Below, piece by piece: positions 29,906 to 41,598 of a stretch of 64,000 nucleotides of DNA (its first letter is position 1; the number at the start of each line of letters is the position of its first letter). The translations under genes and the position numbers were made by a program. The stretch is taken from NCBI GenBank assembly GCA_009829735.1, contig CM020620.1, positions 24,030,020-24,094,019 on the forward strand, given 5' to 3'. Below the pieces are notes generated by a model, which saw only the letters and a list, made by a program, of their open reading frames with translations, was not told where the DNA came from and did no database searches. This stretch comes from Pyropia yezoensis (Eukaryota > Rhodophyta > Bangiophyceae > Bangiales > Bangiaceae).

Positions 29906-32900
29906 TTACAGTAGGCGTCGTCGCCTCATGTAAGCCATGAGGAGTTGGCGGGGTATATTCGCCGCCTGTTCCCAGGTGGGTGAGTCGTATCCGACCCACA
30001 TCACCTTGACGTACCAGGGTCCTGGTAGGTCTGGGTCGGTGTGTCCGACCACGCTCTCTACTTGGTATGGAATCCCATCCGGTCCCACCGGGTCATCTGA
30101 CCGGTGGGTTGTAAGAGCTTCATGCAGCAACCCAGCTGGTACCGGCTGAGGCTGTTCCGGCTTCGGAGCAGGAGTCACATCATTGAGGTTGATGCGTTGT
30201 ATCTCCGTATCGGAGTGCAGAATCACAGAGTGATCATCTCTGTGTAAGATCTGGTACGGTCCCTTGACCGGTTGCATAAGCTTGTTCCCTCGGAACTTCT
30301 GGTGTCTGATGTAGACCCAGTCACCTGCTACCAGGGTTGCGTTGCGTACCCGTAACCGGGCGTCAAAGTTCTTCTTGTATCGAAGTTGTGTACGGTCAAG
30401 GGCACCCTTGAGCTTGGGTATCATCCACGATAGCTTGGCCAACCAAGCTAAGTGGATCCGTTCGGCCGGTCGGCCCTTCGGTATATCATACCGAGTGCAT
30501 CTGCCCGGTGGCAGCGTCAGGTTACCGACGCCCATCGGCATGACCCATTCAAGGGGGGCAATGGTGGTACTCCGGTGGGACCTGGCATTGTATGCCAGGG
30601 TCAAGACGGACAGAAGCCTGTCCCACGTCTTCGTGTGTTCCGCCACATAGCATTGGAGCATCTTGACGATGGTGCGGTTGAACCGCTCCACCTGCCCGTT
30701 GGACTGCGGGTGGTAGTCGGATGCTCGACGGGGTTCGATACCGAACATGCCCAGGACCTTAGTGCAGAATGCTGACGTAAGGATTGCTCCGTTATCGGAG
30801 AGGAGTTGCTTCATTACTCCGTAAGCACTGATCCAGTGGTCAACCACTGCGTTCATGATGGTGTAGGCCGTATCGTCCGGGATTGCTACTGCCCGTGACA
30901 GCTTAGTAAAGCGGTCCGACATGACCAGGATGTACCTGTTCCCTTCTTCCGTTACCGGAAGCGGCCCGAGTATGTCGATAGCGACTTGCTCGTTGGGTCC
31001 ATCCGGGGGAAACAGTTTCATAGCGGATGCCCGCCTATGAAGACTCATGCGATTCCGTGCGCACGGGTGGCATCCCCGCACGTGGTCGATTACGTCGACG
31101 GCCATTGCTGGCAAGTAGAAGAACCTTCGCATTGCTGCGAACATGCGCGAACCCCCCGGGTGTCCGGCTGTGGGGTTCTCGTGTTCTCGTTCCATGACGG
31201 CCTGCCGTAAAGACACGGGAACCACGACCTGATGCCGTCCATCGGCGGGTGCCCGCCGATATACGTGTCCGTCCTCGTTCTCGGAGAAGATGCCGGCAGT
31301 ACCCGCCAGGAGGTTAGCACGATGGCGTCTACAGTCATCGTCATTGGCCTGTGCCTCGCGGAAGTCCGCGAGGGTCAATGGGCACGCAAGGTGTGCCATG
31401 GTATGGTCAACCATACCTTGGGTAGCATTACCCGCCATGCACACCGGTACCACCGGGATGTCTTCGTCCACCTGTCGGGTATCCCCGCTGGGGGTATCGA
31501 GTCGCGACAGCGCGTCCCCCAGATGATGGGTGGAGCCGGCCTTATACATGGTCCGGTAGTCGTGCTCGGCCATGTTCAGCCTCCACAGGGCTAGCCGTCC
31601 GTGGCTGTCGGAATCCTTGTCACCAAGGTTGAGAAGCCATCGTAGAGGTTCGTGGTCGGACCTTACGATGAACCTGGAACCTTCCAGGTATTGCCGGAGC
31701 AGTTGCACTGCCCATATGACTCCGAGGCACTCGCGCTCGGTGGCACTGTAGTTACGCTCAGCCGGGTTGAGTGTCCGGCTGAGGTACCCTACCGGATGAA
31801 GGTCCGGGATAGCATTATCGGTACCGATGATGGTCTCTCCCTGTAGCAGGGTGCATCCTACTTGGGTGTCGCAGGCATCGACGTCGATGACGAAGGTCCC
31901 GCGTCTATGCGGCAACGCAAGCACGGGTGGGGCTAGCAGAGCTTGCTTGAGCAGCTCGAATGCCTCTCCCTCGCTAGGCGAGGGAGGTTGGAGTACCTTT
32001 GGCAAGGCACTGCTCGTCAGAACCGTTAACGGTTGGCTATACGAGCGAAGTCCTTGACGAACCGTCGGTATACGTTGCACATCCCCAGGAAGCTCTTCAG
32101 CTGTGTCTGGGTGGTTGGGTATCGCGCATCCCGGAGTGCTCGGGTATTAGCTTCGAGCACTCCCAGTTTACCTGGTGTGATCTGGTGACCCAGATACTCG
32201 ACTGTCTGCTGGAAGAAGGCGCACTTCTTGAGTCGCAGGGTTACCCCGGCGTTCCGCAAGAGGGTGAGTACCTCGTCGACATGTTGCACATGGTCATCCA
32301 TGTTACGCGAGAAGACGATGACGTCATCCAAGTACACCAGGCAGTTACGCCACATGACTCCTGACAGTATAATGTCGATGGCCCGTTGGAATGTGGCGGG
32401 GGCGTTGGACAAACCGAAGGGCATGCTTAGGAACTCGTACACGCCACTGTGACAGACGAACGCCGTCTTGGGGATACCCCCTTCCGCAACTGGGATCTGC
32501 CAGTACCCGGCATTGCAGTCGATAGTGGTAAACACTGTGGCTTCCCCCAGCGAGTCGATGCACTCGTCCATCCTTGGTAAAGGGTATGAGTCTTTCTTGG
32601 TAACCAAGTTGAGGCGTCGATAATCGATGCAAAACCGAGGGGTTTGATCCTTCTTCGGTACCATAACGACTGGGGCGCCCCACTCCGACATCGAAGGTCG
32701 GATCACCTTAGCATCACTCATCCTCTTCACTTCCCCATCAACGATCTCTCGTTGCATGGGTCCCGCGCGATGCGGTCGCGACCGCGCTGGTCGAGCACCT
32801 GGTACCAGGTCTATACGGTGTTGGGTTGCCCCAATGGTACCCAACGCCCCTCTGGTCCACATGACGTCATGCCTTCTTAGCATCCGTCGTACCCCTTCAG

Positions 32901-34074
32901 CTCCCGAAGGGGGAAGGTGGTCGAGGTCAGCCTCGGCCAGTGCCTTCAAGGCTTCTTGGTCCTTTGGCGGCAGGTCCGCCGGAGCCGCCGATGGGTTAGG
33001 CTTCCCGTCATCGGGTTGCTGTCGCTCGGTGGTCTCGGCGACCGCCAGTACCCCAAGTGGTTCCACTTGACCCTCCTTGTCAGGGGTAAGGATGTCTCCT
33101 TCGTAGAGCTCGGCAATCCCGAGGATAGTTCCCTTCGGGAGAGTGACTGCCTTACGGCGATAGTTCGCCATCACCAGCAGTGATGACCCCCTTGCTGGGA
33201 GGTCTGCGATACCATTGGCCATGGTCAACCCATGGCGCTTGTAGGTTCTTAGGTTGGACTGGACTCTGCAGATGTCTGCGAGGTCACAGTTAACCGGGAG
33301 GACGGTCTCCGATGGCGGCTCAAAGCGAGTTCGCCTTGCCAGCCGGAGTGTTTTCGGTTCTACGCTTGCGTATACCTCAGCCACGTCAACGTGGCTCCCT
33401 CGTAGCGTCAGGTCCCTGACGATAGCTGTCTGTCCTCTCTTCGTCCCGTCGGCCTCTTGCAGCTCGACGGTCCTCCGGCCCGGCTGGATTGCATCAACGT
33501 GAACGTTGATGAATGTGCACCCCAGTATGCAGGGCACAGATAGCGTCTCACATACCAGGGAGTCAACTTCCGTTGTAAGCTCCCCGATGGTGACCTGCAG
33601 CGACATCGCTGCGGTCGTACGAATGAGACGACCATTCGCATCCTTGATCGTGGGTCCCCGAGCAACTTTGACTCGCGGGAGCCACTTGTCCGGGAGGGTA
33701 TCCTTCCGGATCAAGTTAGGTCCAGCCCCTGTATCCAGTACGGGGTAATACGACCGGGTCGACTGGGGGTCAACCCCCAGTGTGGCTGATACCTTGAAGT
33801 TCTCCAAGGTGAACAGTACGTGGCCTACACCGATATCCGGTGTAGCTCGGGCATTCTGAACAGGGCCCTTGTCTGGTTCCATGTGACGGGGCTTCCCGTC
33901 CTCTCCTCCCAACGTTGGAGGTTGGTCATCAATCCCCTGACGCCGTGTCGTCGGGGTCGGAAGGTGTACGCGGGGGTTGATGCGGCGTCGGCTCAACCGC
34001 GCTCTCCGTGGGGCTTTCCCCGCGGCAGTCCGGGGTGGCTTGCTCGGGTTACCCCAGCGACCCCGTGTCGTCAT
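29906..34074 (-). pseudogene. pol: Pol of element B, single frameshift
   Basis: All domains of A pol are present: DTGAGPN protease, RT with YLDD, RNase H (VDACD, SDHEPL), integrase (HHCC, VAID, SDNGA, VERFNR), GPY/F, and a chromodomain ending at the stop near 29906. A one-base deletion near 32034, in the spacer between RT and RNase H (A has GCTAAACC, B has GCCAACC), splits the frame into 34074-32026 and 32080-29906. The rest is about 95% similar in protein to A. It starts at ATG 34074, five bases after the gag stop and in the same -1 relation as in A. The copy is probably recently inactivated unless the deletion is a sequencing error. Confidence 0.9.
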
Positions 34075-34079
34075 TCCTC

Positions 34080-36257
34080 TTACTCGTTTCCCGTGCTCGG
34101 CCGGGTACTATCTTCCGGGACACCCGGGGGGGGGGGTGCCTCCACGACTGCCAGTACTCCTCCTGGAGCTTGCTGCCTACCCGGTGCCGGGCCTCGGGCG
34201 GGATACCCACCCATGGATGCCTTGCGTTGCGCCACTGCCCGTCGAGACTCCTCCGGGATGAGTGGGCATGCGGACACCCAGTGTTGGGGGTCTCCGCACA
34301 ACATACATCCGGGCGTGCCGGCCGTCCCGGGCGTCCGCGTCGGGTTGGCTCCATAGGTCCGGTTGCCTGCTTCGGGCGCCCGAGTGCCCGCCCCTTGGTA
34401 GGCCTTGGGTCCCGGTGCCAGCCGGAACATAGACTCCCCCAACCGGTTGGGTCTACCCGCGATGTGCGGAGGTGCCTCCGTACGCACTGCCCATGTCGGC
34501 AGGGGTTGGTGGGGGTTACCCGTAACCGGGGCATAACCCGTAGTGCGTACATGTGGGACGCGCCGACCCGCTCCCTCGGTGACCTGGAACTGAGTCCCAG
34601 CCGGGGCGATGTACGCCACCGTACCTTGCTCATCAATCACCGGCGTCGCCGGTAGCAACAGGTGGCCCTGTTGGTCGACTAGAGGTTCATCCTCACCGGT
34701 AGGGGTCTGTTCGGTCGCCACCAGTACTGGTGCGGCCTTACGTTCCGCCTTCTCTTGCCTCGGTACCGGGGTAAGACTGGGATTGCCTCCCTCACCCTTG
34801 AGCTTCGGGGCCAATGCACATTCCGGGTGTAGCACCCGGTAGGCGTCCCCTAGGGACTTGCACATATGCATCAGTCGACTGTAGTTCGTCCGAGCCGTAT
34901 TGGCTCCCCGTGCGGATATCCGCACATAGTTGGGTACTCCTGCGAACACGATGGCCCGTAGTTCCCTTTCACCGAGGAGCTTCCCCAGCTCGTAGTCGAG
35001 CACTTGGATCCGGCGTCCAAACATCTCTTCATCCTCCCAGGACTGGGCGGTGGCAGTGCGAAGGGCCCGATAGTGGTCTTCGCACTTGTCCTCACTGAGG
35101 TAGCTGCTAAGCAGCTCCTTCAATATCCCACGGTAGTCCATGGGGGTGGCTGCGACCCTCATTCCTGGCATCGGGGATGCCTGGCGGAGGATGCCTCGGA
35201 CCCGTTCGTCAACAAAGAACGGGAGGATCTCCAGCGCCAGCCCCTCGTTGACGAGCGCCTTGTCCGCGGCTGCCCTGAGGCTAGTCAAGAAGCCAATGAC
35301 TGCCAACGGGGGTCCGTTAGGGCCCCCGAACATAGGGACTCCCTTCATAAGGGCCTGCATAGAGCGAATCGCTCGGTGCGAGGTCGTACGCATCGATTCC
35401 GATACGGCAGTGGATCGGTCCTCCAACCGATAACGTTCGGGAGTCAGTACCGACCTGAGAACTTCGTTGACAATCTCCGTGTCCGCGTCCTGGATATCCA
35501 GTCGCTTCGCCAGTTGATGAGTAAACTCATCGGACTCCATCCGCTTCAGTAAGCTCGCAGTAACCTGCGCTGTCATCGCTTGAACCAGTGACGCTGGAAC
35601 TTCCGGCGTCGGCGCGTCGGGTACCCGAGGTGCATGGCTCCCTTTGTCGATGGGGTAATGCGAGACGGTACCGCCTCCCCCCATTGCCGACTCTGTTCCG
35701 GCGTAAATTTCCGCCGGGTCATGTCCGCGGGGCCCGCTCTGGGTGCTCCGAGCGTAGCGCTCCGTATGGCTACGTTCCAACTCAGCCGACGAATCGGATC
35801 CATAACCCGCCGTGTCCGGAGGTTGTCCAGGAGTAGCAACACCGGGGTTGACCCTGGCGGACTCCGAAAGTAGTCCGGCCGGTTCGAACCGTACCGGGGT
35901 GGGAGGGACCCGACGGGGTCCCGTCGTATGGCGTGCTGACATCAGCACGGCCATTGCGCCCTCCGTACGCTCTTGACGGGCGTCGAGCCCGGTGAACCGG
36001 GCTTCGATGCGAGCCAATGATGCCATCAGGGAGTCTCCTGGTGAAGGTGGCGGCAACGTGAGGTCGACGGACGACAGTTGCGGCGGTCCGCCGCCCCCGG
36101 CCGTCCGTGCCGTACCAAACGGCGATCCCGCACCGGAGAGCATCGGCGTCTCAATGTTGTCGATCGAGTTACCGATCCCTGTTCCCGGGTTCAGCTCCGG
36201 GGTCGGCGTCGACGCCGATCCGTCACCTTGAACGTTCCCCGTCTCTTGGGTAGACAT
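34080..36257 (-). CDS. gag: Gag polyprotein of element B
   Basis: 725 residues from ATG 36257 (MSTQETGNVQGDG) to TAA 34080-34082, intact. It has a disordered Ser/Pro-rich N-terminus, a capsid-like helical region, and a CCHC knuckle (GCMLCGDPQHWVSACP) near 34290. It is colinear with A gag apart from small changes in the Pro/Gly-rich C-terminus. TAA is followed by GAGGA and then the pol ATG. Confidence 0.92.
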   Translation of the reverse strand: MSTQETGNVQGDGSASTPTPELNPGTGIGNSIDNIETPMLSGAGSPFGTARTAGGGGPPQLSSVDLTLPPPSPGDSLMASLARIEARFTGLDARQERTEGAMAVLMSARHTTGPRRVPPTPVRFEPAGLLSESARVNPGVATPGQPPDTAGYGSDSSAELERSHTERYARSTQSGPRGHDPAEIYAGTESAMGGGGTVSHYPIDKGSHAPRVPDAPTPEVPASLVQAMTAQVTASLLKRMESDEFTHQLAKRLDIQDADTEIVNEVLRSVLTPERYRLEDRSTAVSESMRTTSHRAIRSMQALMKGVPMFGGPNGPPLAVIGFLTSLRAAADKALVNEGLALEILPFFVDERVRGILRQASPMPGMRVAATPMDYRGILKELLSSYLSEDKCEDHYRALRTATAQSWEDEEMFGRRIQVLDYELGKLLGERELRAIVFAGVPNYVRISARGANTARTNYSRLMHMCKSLGDAYRVLHPECALAPKLKGEGGNPSLTPVPRQEKAERKAAPVLVATEQTPTGEDEPLVDQQGHLLLPATPVIDEQGTVAYIAPAGTQFQVTEGAGRRVPHVRTTGYAPVTGNPHQPLPTWAVRTEAPPHIAGRPNRLGESMFRLAPGPKAYQGAGTRAPEAGNRTYGANPTRTPGTAGTPGCMLCGDPQHWVSACPLIPEESRRAVAQRKASMGGYPARGPAPGRQQAPGGVLAVVEAPPPPGVPEDSTRPSTGNE

Positions 36258-36481
36258 AGTCACAATCAGTCAACCGACGTGACAGCTACCACGAATAAGA
36301 GAGCGAGGGGGTAGTTGGGGGAGAGTAACCGTAGATCGCAGTCAAACGCAACTACTCAAGACAATCAACAGATCGCAGCACCACGAGTACAAGAAAAGGA
36401 CTGGATCCCTATCCGTGTGCCAGGGCCGAAGACGGCGTCACCACAAGGGTGACGGAAACCCGTCCCCTGATGCTCCACCAC
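36258..36481 (-). other. Leader and primer binding site of element B
   Basis: The PBS complement occupies 36464-36480, reading TGGTGGAGCATCAGGGG on the minus strand, one base different from A. The rest is a 5' leader without a frame. Confidence 0.7.
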
Positions 36482-36652
36482 CGTAGCACAATAGGTTATC
36501 CGCTGAACGTCAACTTTCAGGGAACACTCGCCAGGGGGCATCGGCACCAACGTCACCGGGAGGCCAAGGTTGCTGTCCTTGGAGCGCAAGCCACGGGACC
36601 AAGATGGGAGCCCAAATGGGAGGGGTTTGTTGTTCTGCCTTGGCCGGCGGTG
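36482..36652 (-). repeat. 5' LTR remnant of element B (171 bp)
   Basis: Only the PBS-side part of the LTR remains. Similarity to the other LTRs stops at GGCCGGCGGTG (36652), in the middle of the conserved hairpin. The terminal A next to the PBS is changed (CTACG for CTACA). Element C pol sequence starts immediately after. Confidence 0.85.
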
Positions 36653-38727
36653 AACCTGCCTCTCCCAAGTCGGGTGGAGCAGGAATCCTTTGAGACTCTT
36701 CGGGACCTTCTGCTGAAGCCCCCTATCCTGGCCATTCCCTGGTTGGGAGGCCACTACATCCTGGACGTGGATGCTAGCTACGACCAACTTGGTTGTGTGT
36801 TGCTTCAGCAGCAGCCGGACAAGGAGTACTTGCCGGTGGGATACTTCAGCAAGGGGCTGAACTCGGCTGAGAAGAACTATGGAGTCACCGAGTTGGAAGG
36901 ACTCGCAGTGGTTTGGGCGGTGACGTCACTTCGTGACTACCTAGAAAGTGAGAAGTTCCTCATCCGCTGTGACCACGGCGCGTTGCAGTTCATCTTCAAG
37001 ACGGATTGCACGAATACCCGTCTCAACAGGAGGAGGGTGCGACTGGCACCCTTCAACTTTGATATTGAGTACCGACCTGGCATGCAACATGCCCTTGCCG
37101 ACGGCCTTTCTCGGGTACCTACCGAGGGGCTGGACACTCACTCAGTCGATGAGGACATCCCCATCGTGGGGGTAGTCTCGCGCTCGGGTCAGGTGTTGAA
37201 CCCCAAGGCGCCAGGGAACAAGAAGTACATGCCCCTGTCCCTGGACGAGGTGGTGCAGGCCCAGGCCGAGGACTCCTTCTGCAAGTCGCAGAGGGATACA
37301 CTACATACGGTGGCAGAGACGCGGCTCATTGTCGGGGACGATGGACTTCTCTTGAGGAGTGGGGTAATCCGGGGGACCGAACAACTTGTCGTCCCCGCAT
37401 CCCTCAAGGACGTTATTCTTGAGAGGGAGCATGACGCTCCCACGGGTGGACACCTGGGGTCTAGTAAACTTTACCAGACCCTGAGGACCAGGTACTACTG
37501 GCCGTCCATGGTGGTGGACATCTACAGTTGGGTCGCTGCCTGCACAAGTTGTGCGCAGAACCGTCTGATGGAACGGCAGCCTACTACGGCTATGTTCCTG
37601 TTCCCGGCCAAGGAGCCTTTTGCCGCGTTGGCAATGGACATCCTTGGGCCCCTGCCAGTGACCGAGGAGGGCAATCAGTACCTCCTGGTCATCTGCGATC
37701 GCTTCACGAAACTTACGCGAGCGATCCCTCTGGCAGAGATCACGGCCATGTCGGTCGTGTCAGCCTTCCTAGATCACTGCGTTGCCGTGTATGGCATCCC
37801 GGACAGTACACTATCGGACAATGGACCGCAATTTGCGTCCGTACTGTTTCAGGGAGTGCCGGATATGTTGGGGGTTCAGGCAAACTATGCCACCCCCTAC
37901 CACCCACAAACTAATGGGCAGGTGGAGCACTTCAACAAAACTATTGTTCGGCAGCTGCGCCACTATGTGAGTGAGCATGTGAAAACGTGGGACCAATACA
38001 TTTCTATTCTTACGACTGCCTACAATTCGCAGGTTCACTCATCTACCGGGGATGTACCCCTCGCTTTTGTGACCCCCCGTCGCGTGCGGTCTATTGCCGT
38101 GCGGCGGCCGCTCCCAACTAGGGAGGACGTTAGCAGTACGCCTACTCCCACTGAGAGTAAGTCGGAGTTCGCTGCTAGGCTTGAAAAACTCATCCCTGAA
38201 GTCAGGTCTGAGATGGACAAAGCGCAAAAGCGTTACAAGCGTACTTTTGACAAAAAGGTGCGCACTGCCAAGCATGTCCCCGAGCAGGGTGACTGGGTAC
38301 TAGTTCACTCACACACCCAAACGGGGGGTAAGTTGGTATTCCAGACGAAGGGGCCGTACCAGGTCCTTCGTACTGATGGGCGGCGGTTCACCATCGAAAG
38401 TGACGATGGGGCCCGCACAGTAAACGGAAAGGACGTGGTCAAAGTTGCACCACCGCCTGCAGGCGACCCAGCTTGGGCGCGTGCGCTGAAAGCGTGGCGC
38501 TTGCCCTCGCTGATTGCGGCCAAACAGGGCCCGCAGAAGTACGTGTTCGATAAGTTCTCGACCACGGGTGGGATGAGGACACGAACCGCCCCAGGTTGAG
38601 GGTGCGTTGGTTCGGCTATTACGCTAAGGATGGTACGTGGGAGTTTGTGGAGGACCTTCCCGCTGAGAAGGTCCGGGCAGACTGCGCCCGGAATGATATA
38701 GACCCTATCAGCCCTCCCTCAACGTGA
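36653..38727 (+). pseudogene. pol: Pol of element C, 5'-truncated (RNase H, integrase, chromodomain)
   Basis: An open frame with its start inside the B LTR runs to 38599, but real homology begins at about 36655. RNase H: ILDVDASYDQLGCVLL, VTELEGLAVVWA, IRCDHGALQ. Integrase: zinc domain (GGHLGSSKL to CTSCAQNR), catalytic AMDILGPLPV, SDNGPQFAS and NGQVEHFNK, so the D, D, E triad is complete. A GPY/F module (KGPYQVL) follows. A one-base loss near 38555 shifts the frame; the other frame then gives a chromodomain with VRWFGYYAKDGTWEFVEDLP, ending at TGA 38725-38727. It is truncated and frameshifted, so not functional as assembled. Confidence 0.88.
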
Positions 38728-38838
38728 GGAAAGGCCGAGTGACAGTGCCAAGAGAGTTTTTTAAGTCGAAGTGGTACGCAGAGTGGCTTTTTACTACAGC
38801 CCTAACCCTCACACTCTCACAACCAAGGCAGCAGCCAA

Positions 38839-40793
38839 CTAGGAACGCATGCCAGACTCGCCAACCCCACGGCCCTCGCCCTCACGTGGAGGCGAGCGGC
38901 GAGACCCACGCCGATAACGTTCCCCACCGGTCGGCGGGGCCGGCGGCTCCAAGTCGGAACCGTCGCGCCCCTCACGGTCGCGCAAGTGGCGACAACCGCG
39001 GCTACCCTTCTGCTTGGTCTTGCGCGCAAGTTGGCGACGCAGACGCCGGCCCGACTCCGACTCTGACGGAGTAGAGGACTCCGAGACGGAGTAAGACAAC
39101 TCGTCTTCCGACACAGAGGGAGAGCGCCGCGAGTGCCGGCGACGTCGGCGAGGAGGCGAGTATGCCCGGCTCACCCGACGCTTGCCACGCCCAAGTGGGG
39201 CTGGCTGGGGCACAATTGCCCCAATGCGAGCCAACTCGGCCGTCATAGACCCCGCCACCGACTCGCAACTCGCGGTCGCCACTGCAGTAAGAACGCGCTC
39301 CTCAAGTTGAGGAGTCTCGGAAACTTGCAGGGTTGCTGTCGACGCGGCCAACTAAGAAATGGTCCGCACCAACGTGGTGATTATCATCTCTGAGGTGAGA
39401 GGCGTAGCCGGCAACACCAACTTGGGATAAACCGTCAAGAGGGTGGCCCCCAAGTTGAGGGACACCGGGGTGGACTACGCAGCGGCAACGCTTATCGGGA
39501 TGTCCCCGTGCGGCTGGTAAGGGACAGGAGGAAGCGGAGGGGCACGCCGAGTTGGCAGTGCCCGAGAGTAAATGCGACCCTTACTCGGGGCCTCCGCAGT
39601 GGGTTGAGACAGGTAGTCCTCGTGAGCGGGCACAGCCATCACGATGGCCTTGTCCGGGGGCGGCGCAGTGTGGCGATCCACCCCCGGGGCATACGGGTAG
39701 TCCCCGATGCCCAACCCCTCTCGAAGTACCACACGGCCGTCGTGTAGTTCACGACCGACCCAGACGAACTGGCGAAGTGCGCCATCGTCCTTGGGCCCGC
39801 GGGTGGAGCGGCGCAACTTGTGCTCAATGCGCTCCCACTTGATGAACTTATGGAGACGGAGCATCTCCTCAAGTAGAGCGAGTTGTCCTGATGAGCACCC
39901 CTCAGCAACTAGCTGAGGGGTGAGCTGTTCCAAACCTTGAATAAGCCGAGGGGGGAGATGCCAGAGCATCCCCCGCCGCTGGACACAAGACACCCAGGTC
40001 GACATGACCTCTAGGAGCCACTGGTTAGCCAACATGGCGAACACCACGTGGCCCGGGCTAGCCACCAACATGGTGGAGCCGAAATGGTCGAGCAATCGGG
40101 GTAGCAACGCCGGAAACCCGTAGGGTACCTCAACTTGAGGCCACCACTCGGGCAGCTTGCGGTAGTACTGCTGCCTGCTAGCAGCGGACTGCTGCGGAAA
40201 CTCAAGTTGATCCGAGGCTACCAAGAAGGGACCTCGCCGGAAGTCCTTCTCCATCCGCACATCAAAGTGATGAGTGTGCGGATCGACCTTGTGAAGGTAC
40301 GGAGGACGTTGTTACCGTGTCCCAAGTGAAGGTCGGCACGTCGCCGGGGCCCGGGGTAGTTTCCCCGCAGTCCACCATGGCCTTGGCCCGCTGCACGTCC
40401 TCGACGTCGTTTCCATCCAGGAAGGCAAACTGGTCCGTCCGGAAGCCGGCAGGGAACCCGACCCTACGGGGGAACTTCTCCCGAAGCCGGTCCCATACCC
40501 GACTCATCGCTGTGCCAAGTCGGCCACAGCGGAGAACAGTCAACCCCTCCTCATATAGAGGCCAAGCGGGGTAAAACCACGGCCCCAAGGCCTCACGTGG
40601 GATGACGCGGCCCGCCTCCGGGGGAGATCCCGCCGCCAACCCAAAGCCGGGTGACGCGGGAGTCCCATCCCCCGGAGCAACCGCGGAGCCCCCGCCGGAA
40701 GTCCCGGCGGGAAGTCCCGGCGGGCGCTACACCGTAGGAGGTGTCCTCCATACGCTCATCCAGAGAATCAGTCTCCACCCCCGGGGTCACCAT
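38839..40793 (-). pseudogene. Antisense third ORF of element C, frameshifted
   Basis: Sits between pol and the 3' LTR on the opposite strand, as in A and B. It starts at ATG 40793 with MVTPGVETDSLDERMEDTSY, comparable to the acidic start of A. A perfect 13-bp tandem duplication near 40700-40726 shifts the frame; further shifts lie near 40310 and 39475. The core keeps recognisable blocks: PPYL, DHFGSTMLVASPGHV, then WVSCVQRRGMLWHLP against FLLSVRRQGRLFHLP in A, with the same spacing to an Ala/Leu/Glu-rich helix and a Lys-Trp or Asn-Trp. The C-terminus is Arg/Ser-rich (PPRRRRRHSRRSPSVSE), which A lacks. Function unknown; the position and the core are conserved between families. Confidence 0.6.
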
Positions 40794-41130
40794 GGCTCTA
40801 CCCAAGTGAGGAAGAGACGACCGGGCTGCAGCTGCACGTGACCCACCTCGAGTTGAGGGGGGCTCGGAGCGTGGGTGGATGGGTGGCCTCCCTGGCGTGG
40901 GGCGGCCCAAAGTAAGGTGAAGGGGATGTGTTGGTGGTGGTGAGGTGAGAACCGAAGAGAGCAAGCTGCCGAGTGGGCTAGCTTCAGGAGAGGGGCGGTC
41001 AACGTGACCGCCTCTACGTCCACGTTACGTACACGGGGAGGGACAGCAAGTCGCGCCCCCCACGCCGGACGTGCGTTTATACGCCCCCTCGCAGGGCCGA
41101 CCAGGTCGGTCGGAACTGGGGAGAGGGGAG

Positions 41131-41598
41131 TGTGGCAGTACTGACCCCCAGATAGGGGGCAACACGTGCCATGCAAGGGGCGGCAGGCCACTAGCCTGAC
41201 CCGTTCCTCCCCCTGCATTTGGGTCCATATTCCCTAAGTTTGGGATAGTTAGCTTAGTAGTAAGTCCAACTTGGATTTGAGGGTTTTCTGCATTCATCGT
41301 CTTGAATTCTCGTGTGGCCCGGTGGGCAGGTGCTGGGGTGGGAGATTCTGAGTGGCGAGATTCTGAGGGGACCCTGGGGGGATAAGGGGAGGGACAGCGG
41401 AGCTTGGCCTTGCTTACCCGTCCCGACCAAGAAACTGTTGGCCCACACACCATCTTCTTGTGTGTCAGTGGGGGGATTGCCCCACACCAGGGTTAGAGTG
41501 TGTGCGACTTGCACTTCTTCCGGTTTCCCCGACACGGGAGGCAGCCCTTGTGCACCGCCCCAACTTGGGTGTCCCGTGCGCGAGAGCTTTTTTCCACA
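41131..41598 (+). repeat. 3' LTR of element C (468 bp)
   Basis: Starts TGTGGCAGTACTGACC and ends TTTTTTCCACA. It is about 93% like the reverse complements of 59520-59988 and 62271-62739. It is preceded by the purine tract GGGGAGAGGGGAG (41118-41130). The flank after it (CTCGC) cannot be compared because the 5' end of the element is lost. Confidence 0.85.

Larger units (their letters stand above)
26130..36652 (-). mobile_element. Ty3/gypsy chromovirus, element B (family A relative), reversed, 5' LTR truncated
   Basis: Order from the right: LTR remnant (36652-36482), PBS, gag, pol, palindrome region, antisense ORF (which reads plus here), polypurine tract, 3' LTR (26493-26130). It has the same structure as A at roughly 85-93% identity. 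It is nearly intact: one 1-base frameshift in pol and one TAG near the start of the antisense ORF. The outer half of the 5' LTR is missing and the element abuts element C directly, so no target duplication can be checked. Confidence 0.9.
36653..41598 (+). mobile_element. Ty3/gypsy chromovirus, element C (family C), 5' half missing
   Basis: From left: pol from the RT/RNase H boundary onward, a chromodomain, an antisense third ORF, a polypurine tract and a 468-bp 3' LTR (41131-41598). The 5' LTR, gag, protease and RT are absent; the left edge is the junction with the truncated B LTR. The LTR belongs to the same family as those at 59520 and 62271, so C and D are related. Its integrase and RNase H are clearly different from A and B. 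Confidence 0.85.

Noticed and set aside
36449..36652. First ~68 codons of the 716-codon frame as part of element C pol
   Set aside because: They are translation of the B primer-site region and LTR; homology to pol begins after the junction.
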